Part shown: piece by piece, positions 1 through 7,024 of the stretch | Position numbering within the stretch: position 1 is the stretch's first letter | Layout of the letters: each line of letters opens with the position of its first letter | Assembly (NCBI GenBank): GCA_035491935.1 | Contig: DATJJW010000241.1 | Coordinates: forward strand, 1 to 13,346 | Direction of reading: 5' to 3' | Source of the DNA: DATJJW01 sp035491935 | Lineage (GTDB): Bacteria > Pseudomonadota > Alphaproteobacteria > ATCC43930 > CGMCC-115725 | Length of the DNA: 13,346 nt | Translations under genes and position numbers: made by a program | The notes under the pieces: model-generated | Databases searched by the model: none | What the model saw: only the letters and a program-made list of their open reading frames with translations | Told to the model about the DNA's origin: nothing

Positions 1-825
1 GTATTTGATGAAGAAATCGTAGGTCTTCGCGGCATCGTCCGGTTGGGCGCCGGTGCGCTTCACCAGGATGTCGACCGCCTCCTGCTTATGGGCGGGATCG
101 TTGAACCAGGCGACGCTGTCGGCGTAGCCCTTGAGGAACCCCTGCAGCGCGGATTTATGCGCCTTGGCCCAGGCGATGTTGGCGGAATAGGCAGTGAAAG
201 GGAAATCCTTCACATAATCGATGGTCGTGCCGAGATCCGTGAAGCCCAGCGACTGGGCCTTGAAGTTGAACGGCGCGGATAGAAGCGAGGCCGCGACCGC
301 GCCGGATTGCAGCGAGGCGAAACGTGCCGAGGTCGCGCCGGCATAGATCAGGTCGTAATCGCCGGGCTTGAGCCCGTTCGGTGCCATCATGCGCTGGAGA
401 TATATGCGCGTCACGTCCTTGGCGCCGCCGACCATCAGGGTCTTGCCTTTGAGGTCGGCATAGGAGTGGATGTTCTTCTGCGCGTAGAGCCCGTAAGGCG
501 GATATTTGGCCTCGATGCGGACGACGGTGATGGGCGCACCCTGATCGATGGCGCGCAATGGGTCGATGAGACCGCCCGTCGCCATGTCGACCGAACCCGC
601 AGCTGCCTGCTGCTGCACGGCGGCGCTGGATTGGGCGGCATAGAGGTCGAGCGAGACGCCGTCCTTGACGAAGATGCCCTTCTCGATGCCGACCAGAAGC
701 GGCCAGTTCATCGCCGAGCTGGAACCGACCGTGGCGATGGTGATCTTATCGGCGGCATGCGCCGCGAACGGCAGGGACAAAAGAGCGATCGATGCGGCGA
801 AAGCGGCTTTCATGACGATCCTCAT
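1..825 (-). CDS. ABC transporter substrate-binding protein, NitT/TauT (SsuA-like) type, 3' end outside window
   Basis: This is a predicted periplasmic solute-binding protein of an ABC importer in the nitrate/sulfonate/taurine (NitT/TauT, SsuA/TauA) class. The 275 visible codons start with a Sec signal peptide: basic residue K6, a hydrophobic run at about residues 7-22, and an AHA-AD cleavage site near residue 24. The mature N-terminus reads DKITIATVG, followed by NWPLLVGIEKGIF (about 40-52), the usual opening of the family's first lobe. The reading frame is still open at base 1, so the C-terminal part is missing. I chose the start at 825 because its ATG overlaps the TGA of the upstream deacetylase-like gene (ATGA, 4-base overlap), implying coupling. 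An internal ATG at 813 would also leave a signal peptide. The permease and ATPase are not in the window but could follow to the left. The ligand cannot be read from sequence; the neighbouring hydrolases suggest an amide or ureide nitrogen compound. Confidence 0.9.
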   Translation of the reverse strand, partial: MRIVMKAAFAASIALLSLPFAAHAADKITIATVGSSSAMNWPLLVGIEKGIFVKDGVSLDLYAAQSSAAVQQQAAAGSVDMATGGLIDPLRAIDQGAPITVVRIEAKYPPYGLYAQKNIHSYADLKGKTLMVGGAKDVTRIYLQRMMAPNGLKPGDYDLIYAGATSARFASLQSGAVAASLLSAPFNFKAQSLGFTDLGTTIDYVKDFPFTAYSANIAWAKAHKSALQGFLKGYADSVAWFNDPAHKQEAVDILVKRTGAQPDDAAKTYDFFIKY

Positions 826-1700
826 GCCGGAAACGCCTCCGCATAGGCGCGAGCGATCTCGCTGCCGGTGGCGCGCCACACGCCCTGATGCTTGCAGATA
901 TAGGCCAGCGCCTCCTCCAGCGCGCGGATGCGGTGGGGCATGCCGGTGATATAGGGATGCAGCGCGATGGCCATGACCCGGCCGTTCTCGGCACCTTCCT
1001 CATAGAGTACGTCGAACTGCCGGCAGATCATGTCGCGGAATTGCTCGGGCGTTTGGTTCTTCTTCTCGAAGGCCGGCTTGTCGTTGAGCTCCAGGCTATA
1101 GGGCACGGAGAGGATGTTGGCGCCGTTTTCCAGACTCATGCGATAGGGCTGATCATCATTGACCCAGTCGGCAACGTATTCGACGCCCTCGGCCGCCAGG
1201 TAGTTCACCGTGTGCCATGTCTCCTGAAGGCCGGAGCCCAGCCAGCCGACCGGGCGCTGGCCGGTCCGCGATGCGATGGTCTCCAGCGTATTGCGGATGA
1301 CCTCGCGCTCTTCCTCGGGCGCGATCGCGTTGAGACGGCGGGTATTGCTCTCGTTATGGCCCATCAGCTCCCATTTGAGCCTGGCCGCTTCCTCCAGGAT
1401 CCGGGGATGGTGCAGGCACAGATCGCTGTTGAGCGCCACGGTGCCGCGCACGCCGTATTTGTCGAGCGCCTTCATCATGCGGAAGACGCCGATGCGGTTG
1501 CCATAGTCGCGCACCGCCCAGGCCGGCACGTCCGGGGTCTTGCCGCCGCCGCCGGCCGCGGCCGGAACCTGCTCGTCCAGCGCGAAGAATTCGATGTTCG
1601 GAATGACCCAGAGTGCCAGGCGCGCATTGCCGGGCAGGGTCCATTTCGGCCGGTCGATGATGGGCGAATAGGGGAAGGGACCGTATTTACCGGGCGTCAT
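822..1700 (-). CDS. polysaccharide deacetylase-fold hydrolase, PuuE/allantoinase-like
   Basis: This is a 292-residue cytoplasmic protein of the NodB/polysaccharide-deacetylase superfamily, with no signal peptide or membrane segment. Recognisable parts are RLALWVIPNIEFF (about 27-39, the first strand), MMKALDKYGVRGTVALNSD (about 75-93), WELMGHNESN (110-119) and ALHPYITGMPHR (246-257, the late His motif). The usual TFDD aspartates of motif 1 and the HxxxH zinc pair of motif 2 are absent: the first strand carries PNIE, and only H115 sits in the motif-2 position. This resembles the PuuE-type allantoinase branch, which hydrolyses C-N bonds in ring ureides and is known to depart from the metal-site pattern. 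It is therefore unlikely to be a true chitin or peptidoglycan deacetylase. The ATG overlaps the upstream hydrolase stop by one base (TGATG), and the 3' end overlaps the binding-protein gene. The substrate is unknown; a cyclic or acylated amide is my inference. Confidence 0.85.
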   Translation of the reverse strand: MTPGKYGPFPYSPIIDRPKWTLPGNARLALWVIPNIEFFALDEQVPAAAGGGGKTPDVPAWAVRDYGNRIGVFRMMKALDKYGVRGTVALNSDLCLHHPRILEEAARLKWELMGHNESNTRRLNAIAPEEEREVIRNTLETIASRTGQRPVGWLGSGLQETWHTVNYLAAEGVEYVADWVNDDQPYRMSLENGANILSVPYSLELNDKPAFEKKNQTPEQFRDMICRQFDVLYEEGAENGRVMAIALHPYITGMPHRIRALEEALAYICKHQGVWRATGSEIARAYAEAFPA

Positions 1701-2404
1701 CAGACGGCCTCCTTCAACGTCAGACCGTTCAGATGCTTCACGATGTCGTCCACATGCATGACATCGGCATATTTGTGGTGCAGGTCGAACAGGTTGATCT
1801 TGTGCGAAAGCTCGCTGCGGTCGAAGCAGCTTTCCTCGGCCATGACCATCTTGAAGCCATAGGAATAGCCGTCGACGGTTGTGGCACGCACGCAGCCCGA
1901 GGTGCTTTCGCCGCAGACGATCACGGTCTGGATGCCGAGCTGGGTCAGATGCGCGATGAGCGGCGTGCCGAAGAAGCCGCTGGCCCGTTGCTTGGTGATG
2001 ACGACATCGCCCGGCTGCGGCGCGAATTCCGGCCGAATGTTGAAGACGGCCGGATCATCCTTGGTGCTGCGCCGGTTGGTGGCACGAATGGCGCCGGGCT
2101 TGCTGTCGGGCCTCGTTTCGCTGGTCGTGTAGAAAATAGGCAGGCCCGCGGCCCGGGCGGCGGCAAACAGCCGCTTGGTCGGCTCGATGGCATTCCAGGC
2201 ATTGATGCCGCAGGAGCTGGGGAATTGCTTGGAGACCTCGGCCACCGGTTTCGGGCCGCCCTGATAGGCCAGCTCATAGAGATCGATCGCCAGCAGCGCG
2301 GGGCGTGGACCTACGGCGATCGGCCGCTTGTAATGGCTGTAGAGTTCCAGCACATCCGCCGGCACGAGATCGCGCCAGCAATGATTCTCGAAATCGTCGC
2401 TCAT
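1700..2404 (-). CDS. isochorismatase-family cysteine hydrolase, N-carbamoylsarcosine amidase-like
   Basis: This is a 234-residue cytoplasmic cysteine hydrolase that probably cleaves a carbamoyl or amide bond. The catalytic triad of the family is visible: D41 in ALLAIDLYE, K138 in VVITKQRASGF, and C171 in CGESTSGCVRATTVDGY. The STSGCVRAT motif is very close to that of N-carbamoylsarcosine amidases. The length is normal for the family. I chose the ATG at 2404 because GGGAGG lies six bases upstream; an in-frame ATG at 2449 adds 15 residues without a good ribosome binding site. It is the first gene of a leftward operon with the deacetylase-like enzyme (1-base overlap) and the ABC binding protein. 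The context suggests stepwise hydrolysis of an imported nitrogen compound. The exact substrate cannot be named; related enzymes act on N-carbamoylsarcosine, maleamate, ureidoacrylate or nicotinamide. Confidence 0.88.
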   Translation of the reverse strand: MSDDFENHCWRDLVPADVLELYSHYKRPIAVGPRPALLAIDLYELAYQGGPKPVAEVSKQFPSSCGINAWNAIEPTKRLFAAARAAGLPIFYTTSETRPDSKPGAIRATNRRSTKDDPAVFNIRPEFAPQPGDVVITKQRASGFFGTPLIAHLTQLGIQTVIVCGESTSGCVRATTVDGYSYGFKMVMAEESCFDRSELSHKINLFDLHHKYADVMHVDDIVKHLNGLTLKEAV

Positions 2405-2646
2405 CAATCCTCCCTGAAAACGGAATTCCCCCTGGGACCTGAAGTCCAATGTGCAGGCGTGCGACGCTGATCGCTTCCAGGTACGGTTGCCGTACCAGCT
2501 TGTTATCGGGCCCGAGATTGGATTGGTTTGCCCGTTTCGGCAATCACGGATTTAGTCGCGCGGCTTCGAATCGGGAACCGGCCTCAAAAGCACCTTATTG
2601 ATTTTGCGTCATTATTTGGAGTTTTCCTCGGGCGGGTATCCGCGCC
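2405..2646. promoter_or_regulatory. leader/promoter region of the hydrolase operon with three inverted repeats
   Basis: No gene is supported in this 242-bp gap between the methyltransferase stop and the hydrolase start. It contains three inverted repeats: GGTACGG-TTG-CCGTACC at 2480-2496 (perfect 7-bp arms), the 10-bp palindrome TCGGGCCCGA at 2506-2515, and TTGCC-CGTTTC-GGCAA at 2528-2543. An AT-richer stretch lies at about 2583-2632. These could be operators for a regulator of the leftward operon, or leader hairpins. I could not identify convincing -35 and -10 boxes, and no regulator gene lies nearby in the window. Confidence 0.4.
2480..2496. repeat. perfect inverted repeat, candidate operator upstream of the hydrolase operon
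   Basis: The arms GGTACGG and CCGTACC are perfect reverse complements separated by TTG. The repeat is centred about 84 bases upstream of the hydrolase ATG. The short spacer and symmetry fit a dimeric regulator site, or a hairpin in the 5' leader if transcription starts further upstream. The symmetry is seen directly; the function is inferred. Confidence 0.45.
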
Positions 2647-3264
2647 TCATGTCTTCCGGAAGACAAGGGTCAGGTTATTGGCCGGCATGGCGATGCGCTC
2701 GGAAAGCACCAGCCGATGTACGGCGGCAAGGGCCGCGACCTCGTCCAAATGGCGCAAGCCCCAGGCTGGATTGCGCCTCCTGAGGTCCAGGTCGAATGCC
2801 CGATTGCTGGGCACCGTCTCGACATCCGACTCGATATAGGGACCATAGAGGAACAACAGGCCGCCCTCTGACAACAGACGGCCGGCACCCGTCATCAACC
2901 CCTCGGTCGAGCTCCAGGGTGAAATGTGGACCATGTTGATGGCCAGGATCGCATCGGCCTTGTCGACCGGCCACCCATCGGGATGGGCGGCGTCGAGCCG
3001 CAAGGGCGGCAGCAGGTTGGGCAACCCGGCATGTTCGCGCCAGGTCGTGATGCTCTCCAGCGCAGCGGTGTCCTGGTCGGTTGGCTGCCATTGCAGGTGG
3101 GGTAGGGCGGCGGCGTTGAAGACGGCATGTTCGCCGGCACCGGAGGCGATCTCCAGAACGACGCCGCCCTTCGGCAGGCGGGGTTTCAGCACGTCCAGGA
3201 TCGGCCCGCGGTTGCGGGCGGTTGCGGGCGAGGCCAGGGCGCCGTGAGGAACGAGGTCGGACAT
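2647..3264 (-). CDS. DUF938 (METTL26-like) SAM-dependent methyltransferase-fold protein
   Basis: This is a 205-residue soluble protein of the DUF938 family, a class I methyltransferase fold whose substrate is, to my knowledge, not established. The SAM-binding motif I is VLEIASGAGEH at residues 36-46. The family signatures follow: LQWQPTDQD (57-65), the motif IV-like stretch NMVHISPW (110-117), LLFLYGPY (136-143), and PSNRAFDLDLRRRNPAWGLRHLD (about 152-174). The length equals the family norm, so it looks intact. No clear Shine-Dalgarno sequence precedes the ATG at 3264; an ATG eight bases further upstream is out of frame. A tandem 10-bp repeat (GTTGCGGGCG twice, 3211-3230) lies inside the conserved ATARNRGP segment and does not break the frame. 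It is separated from both neighbours by non-coding gaps and is probably expressed alone. The family assignment is secure; the role is unknown. Confidence 0.92.
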   Translation of the reverse strand: MSDLVPHGALASPATARNRGPILDVLKPRLPKGGVVLEIASGAGEHAVFNAAALPHLQWQPTDQDTAALESITTWREHAGLPNLLPPLRLDAAHPDGWPVDKADAILAINMVHISPWSSTEGLMTGAGRLLSEGGLLFLYGPYIESDVETVPSNRAFDLDLRRRNPAWGLRHLDEVAALAAVHRLVLSERIAMPANNLTLVFRKT

Positions 3265-3335
3265 GGGGTCATGATAGCAGCTCGACTTCGATGAAGTGCG
3301 CTTTCTTACCGCTGCGTCTCAGGTCGTGGGTCGGC

Positions 3336-3560
3336 CTAGACGATGCGGGCCGCCGCGCTTCCCCGGGCTTGTGAGATGCGGTTCTCGAATTCCTCCACCG
3401 TCTCTGTCTTCACGCCGACCTCGCGGCGCAGTGCATCGCGGGCATGGTCGAGCCGGCCATAGATGAAACTATGGGCACGGCCGGCATGCCTGCTCCACGT
3501 GGAATAGCCGTAACCACCGGGCATGGCGAGGATCGGTCCATAAAAAGTCGTTTCGGTCAT
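3336..3560 (-). CDS. small hypothetical protein (74 aa)
   Basis: I do not recognise this protein. The ATG at 3560 is preferred because AGGA lies seven bases upstream; an ATG at 3566 would add two residues but sits too close to that site. The product is soluble, with no signal peptide or membrane segment. Its N-terminal half is rich in Gly, Tyr and Trp (YGPILAMPGGYGYSTW, about residues 7-22). The C-terminal half is basic and probably helical (GRLDHARDALRREVG, then EEFENRISQAR). It has 71 bases before the methyltransferase start and about 290 non-coding bases behind it. It could be a monocistronic gene or a chance frame; the ribosome binding site and plausible composition make a real gene somewhat more likely. 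Confidence 0.5.
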   Translation of the reverse strand: MTETTFYGPILAMPGGYGYSTWSRHAGRAHSFIYGRLDHARDALRREVGVKTETVEEFENRISQARGSAAARIV

Positions 3561-3851
3561 GAGCATATCCTGGAGCCGACGGACGAAGCCGACGGCGCCT
3601 TCCTTCTCTCGCGATCATCATGTGATGCCGGTCGGCTGGCCTTAGGCCTTTGTTTCGGCGAACCGGAAGCTGGCGGCTTCGAGGGCAACCGTGCTTGGCA
3701 AACCCGCCCTACGGCCGACGAACAGCTTGGGAACATCTAACCCTGTGTGGTGTCGGAATGGCCGGTTTCAAGAAGAAACCCGGCTACAGTTTCAAAGAGC
3801 AGCCCTTCGAAATTCCTGATTCCTTGATAAAGCTCAGGCGATGAAATCGCT
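3561..3851. other. 291-bp non-coding gap with terminator-like hairpins
   Basis: No gene is supported here. The left part (3561 to about 3640) probably carries the promoter of the 74-residue ORF on minus, though I see no strong boxes. The right part holds a hairpin at 3761-3784 and a small GCGAT-GAA-ATCGC hairpin at 3839-3851, next to the stop of the TarD-like gene. The stretch around 3760-3850 is less GC-rich than its surroundings. Confidence 0.5.
3761..3784 (-). terminator. hairpin downstream of the TarD-like gene, possible terminator
   Basis: GCCGGTTTC (3761-3769) pairs with GAAACCCGGC (3775-3784) with one bulged C and a five-base loop. It lies about 70 bases beyond the stop of the leftward TarD-like gene. 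Neither side carries a clear T-run, so it would be a weak or rho-assisted terminator. Its strand is inferred from the neighbouring gene. Confidence 0.3.
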
Positions 3852-5021
3852 TTAGGCGATGCCGGCCAGGTTCGCCATGGTCCCATAAAGTGCTGGCTGC
3901 TTCTCGAAGCCGATGCCGGGGCACTCCGGCAGGTTCAACTTGCCGTCGGTCAGTACCATGCCCTCGGCATAGCCGCCGAACTGGCCGAACACGCCGGGAT
4001 AGGCCTCGCTGCCGCCCAGGCCCAAGCCGGCGACCAGTTGGAACGACATCATGTTGCCTCCATGCGGGAAGATACGCGACCGGCTGCCGCCCATCGCCTC
4101 GACCTTCCACATGGTGCGCACGAAATTGCCGATGCCGTAGGCCTGGGGCGGATCGATCTGCAGGATGTCGCGATCGGTGCGGAAGCCGCCGAAATTCAGG
4201 AGATTGGTGACGTCGTGCAGGCAATAGAGATTTTCGCCCGTGCCCAGGGCTGGGGCATAGAGGGCGGCGATCTCGGCGAACTCGTCATAGGCCACCGGTG
4301 CGCAAGGCTCCTCGAACCAGCGCAGCTTGTAGGGCGCCAGCGCCTTGGCATAGGCCAGCGCCCGGTCGAGCGATAGGGCGGCATTGGCGTCGACTGCGAG
4401 CCTGCTGCCATCGCCCAATATCTTCAATGCACCTTCGATGCGTTTCACATCGTCGGGGATCGGGGCGCCGCCGACCTTGATCTTGACCTGGCGATATCCT
4501 GCATCGAGATGACGGCGGATTTCGTCCTGCAACTGGCCGATGATGCCGCCTTCGCGATACCAGCCGCCGCCGACGTAACATGGCACGGATGCGGGCACGC
4601 TGCCGTCATTGAACCTTTCGGCCAATACTGCCCAGAGCGGCTTGTCCAGCACCTTGGCCAGCGCATCCCACACAGCGGTTTCGATCGTGCCGATCGGGAT
4701 CGAGCGTTCGGCATCGCCGCCCGGCTTTTCGCGCAGCATCATGCGCTGGAGCACCTTATCCGGGTCGACAAGACCGTCGGCATCCAGCAGATCATCAGGC
4801 CTGGCCGACAGGATGCGCGGGATGAAGCGGTCGCGCATCGCCGCGCCACAGGCGTAACGGCCGGTCGAGTTGAAGGCGAATCCGACGATGGGTTTGCCGT
4901 CACGCATGACATCGGTGATCACGGCTACCACCGAGGTGGTCATCTCGGAGAAATCGAAGGCCGCATTGCGCATGGTCGAGCGCACCGGCACCGCAATCTC
5001 GCGAATATCGACGATACGCAT
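3852..5021 (-). CDS. enolase-superfamily dehydratase, D-tartrate dehydratase (TarD)-like
   Basis: This 389-residue cytoplasmic enzyme belongs to the mandelate racemase branch of the enolase superfamily. It is expected to abstract a proton alpha to a carboxylate and eliminate water from a sugar acid to give a 2-oxo acid. The catalytic set is complete: K180-I-K182, metal ligands D211 (VDAN), E237 (WFEEP) and E263 (GTGEN), and the D290 (LQID) / H320 (FPHGGN) pair. Positions run a constant two residues behind those I recall for Bradyrhizobium TarD, and segments such as EKPGG-ERS, VGGAPI-DD and GLGLGG-E-YP also match that enzyme. The start at 5021 has GGAGGG nine bases upstream. The frame stays open upstream across the opposite TPP gene, but that extension is antisense shadow. 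The gene is divergent from the TPP/GMC operon across a 201-bp gap, suggesting shared regulation. D-tartrate to oxaloacetate is the best guess; another aldarate or aldonate is possible. Confidence 0.85.
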   Translation of the reverse strand: MRIVDIREIAVPVRSTMRNAAFDFSEMTTSVVAVITDVMRDGKPIVGFAFNSTGRYACGAAMRDRFIPRILSARPDDLLDADGLVDPDKVLQRMMLREKPGGDAERSIPIGTIETAVWDALAKVLDKPLWAVLAERFNDGSVPASVPCYVGGGWYREGGIIGQLQDEIRRHLDAGYRQVKIKVGGAPIPDDVKRIEGALKILGDGSRLAVDANAALSLDRALAYAKALAPYKLRWFEEPCAPVAYDEFAEIAALYAPALGTGENLYCLHDVTNLLNFGGFRTDRDILQIDPPQAYGIGNFVRTMWKVEAMGGSRSRIFPHGGNMMSFQLVAGLGLGGSEAYPGVFGQFGGYAEGMVLTDGKLNLPECPGIGFEKQPALYGTMANLAGIA

Positions 5022-5222
5022 CTTGATCGACCCTCCAAGCCGCCCCGCGTCGGGCACTTCTTCAGTTGCCAATCTCGCGCATTCGCCGCAGCCGACCAAC
5101 CGCTTTCGCGACACCGCGCAGGATAACGCGGGGTTGACTACTCCAATACATGTCGAGGAACTCAATTTCGAACCGCCTTGTTGAGGGAAGGTAATTCCTT
5201 CCTTCGACCTGGAGCGCGGCCC
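5022..5222. promoter_or_regulatory. divergent promoter region between the TarD-like gene and the TPP/GMC operon
   Basis: This 201-bp non-coding gap must hold the promoters of two opposite transcription units. A TTGACT at 5134-5139 resembles a -35 box for the rightward operon, but no good -10 follows at 16-18 bases. An inverted repeat lies at 5186-5202, close to the TPP gene start. No regulator gene is adjacent. The assignment rests on gene layout more than on clear boxes. Confidence 0.5.
5184..5204 (+). repeat. inverted repeat just upstream of the TPP enzyme gene
   Basis: GGAAGG (5186-5191) and CCTTCC (5197-5202) are perfect complements around TAATT, and an A-T pair plus a G-T wobble extend the stem to eight. 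It ends 18 bases before the ATG and six bases before the GGAG ribosome binding site. It could be an operator or a leader hairpin. There is no following T-run, so a simple terminator is unlikely. Confidence 0.4.
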
Positions 5223-7016
5223 ATGAGCATGACCGTCGGCGATTTCTTCTGGAACCGACTGCACGCCTGGGGCGTGCGCAAGATTTTCGGCTACCCGGGC
5301 GATGGGGTGAATGGCCTGCTGGGTGCCTTGCAACGCCAAGGCGATCGCTTCGAGTTCATCCAGGTGCGGCACGAGGAGATGGCGGCGTTCATGGCTTCGG
5401 CCTATGCCAAGTTCACCGGCGAACTGGGCGTATGCCTGGCCACTTCGGGGCCGGGCGCGGCCCATCTTCTCACCGGCCTTTACGATGCGCGGCTCGACCA
5501 CATGCCCGTGCTGGCGATCGCCGGTCAGCAGGCCCGTACCGCCATGGGCGGCCATTACCAGCAGGAGGTCGACCTGCATTCCATGTTCAAGGATGTCGCC
5601 AGCGCCTTCGTGCAGCAGGCATCGGCCCCGGCCCAGGTGCGCCATCTGGTCGACCGGGCTGTACGGATCGCGGTCGGCGAGCGGCGGGTGACGGCGCTGA
5701 TCTTCCCGAACGATTTGCAGGAGATGCCCTATTCGGAACCACCACGCGCCCATGGCACGCTGCATTCCGGCACGGGCTACGTTGCACCCAAAGTCGTGCC
5801 CTATGAGAAGGACCTGAGGAAGACGGCCGAGATCCTGAATGCCGGCAAGAAGGTCGCGATCCTGGTCGGCGCCGGCACGCTCCAGGCTACGGACGAGGTG
5901 ATCGCGGTCGCCGACAAGCTGGGGGCGGGGGTTGCCAAGGCGCTCTTGGGCAAGGGCGCGCTGCCGGACGACCTGCCTTGGGTTACCGGCTCGATCGGCC
6001 TGCTCGGCACCAAGCCCAGCTACGACATGATGATGAATTGCGACACGCTGCTCATGATCGGCTCGGGCTTTCCCTATTCGGAATTCCTGCCCAAGGAAGG
6101 CCAGGCGCGAGGAGTGCAGATCGATATCGATCCGGGCATGCTTAGCATTCGTTACCCGATGGAATCCTGCCTGGTCGGCGATACGGCCGAAACACTGCGG
6201 GCACTCCTGCCGATGCTGTCGGACAAAGCCGATCGAGGATGGCGCAACCAAATCGAGGGGTGGGTCCAGGATAGTTGGAAGACGCTGGAGGAACGTGCCC
6301 ACGTCTCTGCCAACCCAATCAATCCCCAGCGCGTAGCATGGGAGCTCTCGCCGCGGCTGCCGGAGCGGGCGATCATCACTAGCGATTCCGGCTCCTGCGC
6401 CAATTGGTATGCCCGCGACGTCAAGATTCGCCGCGGCATGATGTGCTCGCTGTCGGGCGGTTTGGCATCGATGGGCGCGGCCGTTCCCTACGCCATCGCG
6501 GCCAAATTCGCCCATCCCGACCGGCCGGTCGTGGCCCTGGTCGGCGACGGCGCCATGCAGATGAACAACATGGCCGAGCTGATCACGGTCGCGAAATACT
6601 GGCAGCAATGGCCGAACAAGACCTGGGTGTGCTGCGTCTTCAACAACGAGGATCTGAACCAGGTCACCTGGGAGCAGCGGGTGATGGAGGGCGATCCGAA
6701 ATTCGAGGCGACCCAACGCATCCCGGATGTGCCTTACCACCGCTTCGCCGAGATGATCGGGCTGAAGGGCATGTATGTGAACAACCCCGAACGCCTGGCC
6801 AGCGCCTGGGACGAGGCGCTAAGCGCCGACCGCCCGGTACTGCTGGAGGTCAAGACCGACCCGAATGTGCCGCCGTTGCCGCCGCACATCACCCTGAAAC
6901 AGGCCAAGGCCTTCGCCTCCAGCCTGATCAAGGGCGATCCGGACGAGGGCAGTGTCATCGTCAATACGGCAAAGGAAGTGCTGGGCGGCATGCTGCCAGG
7001 CGGCAAGAAGCGCTGA
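5223..7016 (+). CDS. thiamine pyrophosphate-dependent enzyme, pyruvate oxidase (PoxB)-like
   Basis: This 597-residue enzyme has the three-domain layout of the pyruvate oxidase/acetolactate synthase family and should decarboxylate a 2-oxo acid using TPP and probably FAD. The N-terminal PYR domain (about 1-170) carries IFGYPGDGVNGLL and the activating glutamate E51 in VRHEE. The central domain (about 195-335) has VAILVGAGTL, typical of the FAD-binding fold. The C-terminal PP domain holds the Mg-TPP motif GDGAMQ (441-446) ending at NN (474-475). The tail PPHITLKQAKAF is PoxB-like, but I see no clear amphipathic membrane helix after it. The ATG at 5223 has GGAG eight bases upstream; a TTG start at 5178 is less likely. 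It is the first gene of a four-gene operon and ends eight bases before the membrane protein ATG at 7025. The substrate is unproven: pyruvate, or the 2-oxo acid made by the divergent dehydratase. Confidence 0.88.
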   Translation: MSMTVGDFFWNRLHAWGVRKIFGYPGDGVNGLLGALQRQGDRFEFIQVRHEEMAAFMASAYAKFTGELGVCLATSGPGAAHLLTGLYDARLDHMPVLAIAGQQARTAMGGHYQQEVDLHSMFKDVASAFVQQASAPAQVRHLVDRAVRIAVGERRVTALIFPNDLQEMPYSEPPRAHGTLHSGTGYVAPKVVPYEKDLRKTAEILNAGKKVAILVGAGTLQATDEVIAVADKLGAGVAKALLGKGALPDDLPWVTGSIGLLGTKPSYDMMMNCDTLLMIGSGFPYSEFLPKEGQARGVQIDIDPGMLSIRYPMESCLVGDTAETLRALLPMLSDKADRGWRNQIEGWVQDSWKTLEERAHVSANPINPQRVAWELSPRLPERAIITSDSGSCANWYARDVKIRRGMMCSLSGGLASMGAAVPYAIAAKFAHPDRPVVALVGDGAMQMNNMAELITVAKYWQQWPNKTWVCCVFNNEDLNQVTWEQRVMEGDPKFEATQRIPDVPYHRFAEMIGLKGMYVNNPERLASAWDEALSADRPVLLEVKTDPNVPPLPPHITLKQAKAFASSLIKGDPDEGSVIVNTAKEVLGGMLPGGKKR

Positions 7017-7024
7017 GCCGGAAG

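Noticed and set aside
888..2470. Long plus-strand frames opposite the hydrolase operon (888-1862 and 1733-2470)
   Set aside because: They mirror codon structure of the minus-strand enzymes, have no recognisable motifs and lack ribosome binding sites.
3211..3230. Tandem 10-bp repeat GTTGCGGGCG
   Set aside because: It sits inside the conserved ATARNRGP segment of the DUF938 protein, which is intact, so it looks like a chance repeat in coding DNA.
3758..3844. 28-codon Lys-rich frame starting MAGFKKKPG in the gap after the TarD-like gene
   Set aside because: It has no good ribosome binding site, lies on the strand opposite to its neighbours, and its first half is explained by the hairpin at 3761-3784.
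5134..5139. TTGACT as the -35 box of the TPP operon promoter
   Set aside because: No acceptable -10 hexamer lies 16-18 bases downstream, so I did not list it as a separate promoter.
5022..6740. Minus-strand open frame continuous with the TarD-like gene, running antisense through most of the TPP gene (giving 962 codons)
   Set aside because: The added stretch is Arg/His/Gly-rich and has no domain signature, whereas the plus strand encodes a clear TPP enzyme. The good ribosome binding site and family N-terminus are at 5021. Long antisense frames are common in high-GC DNA.
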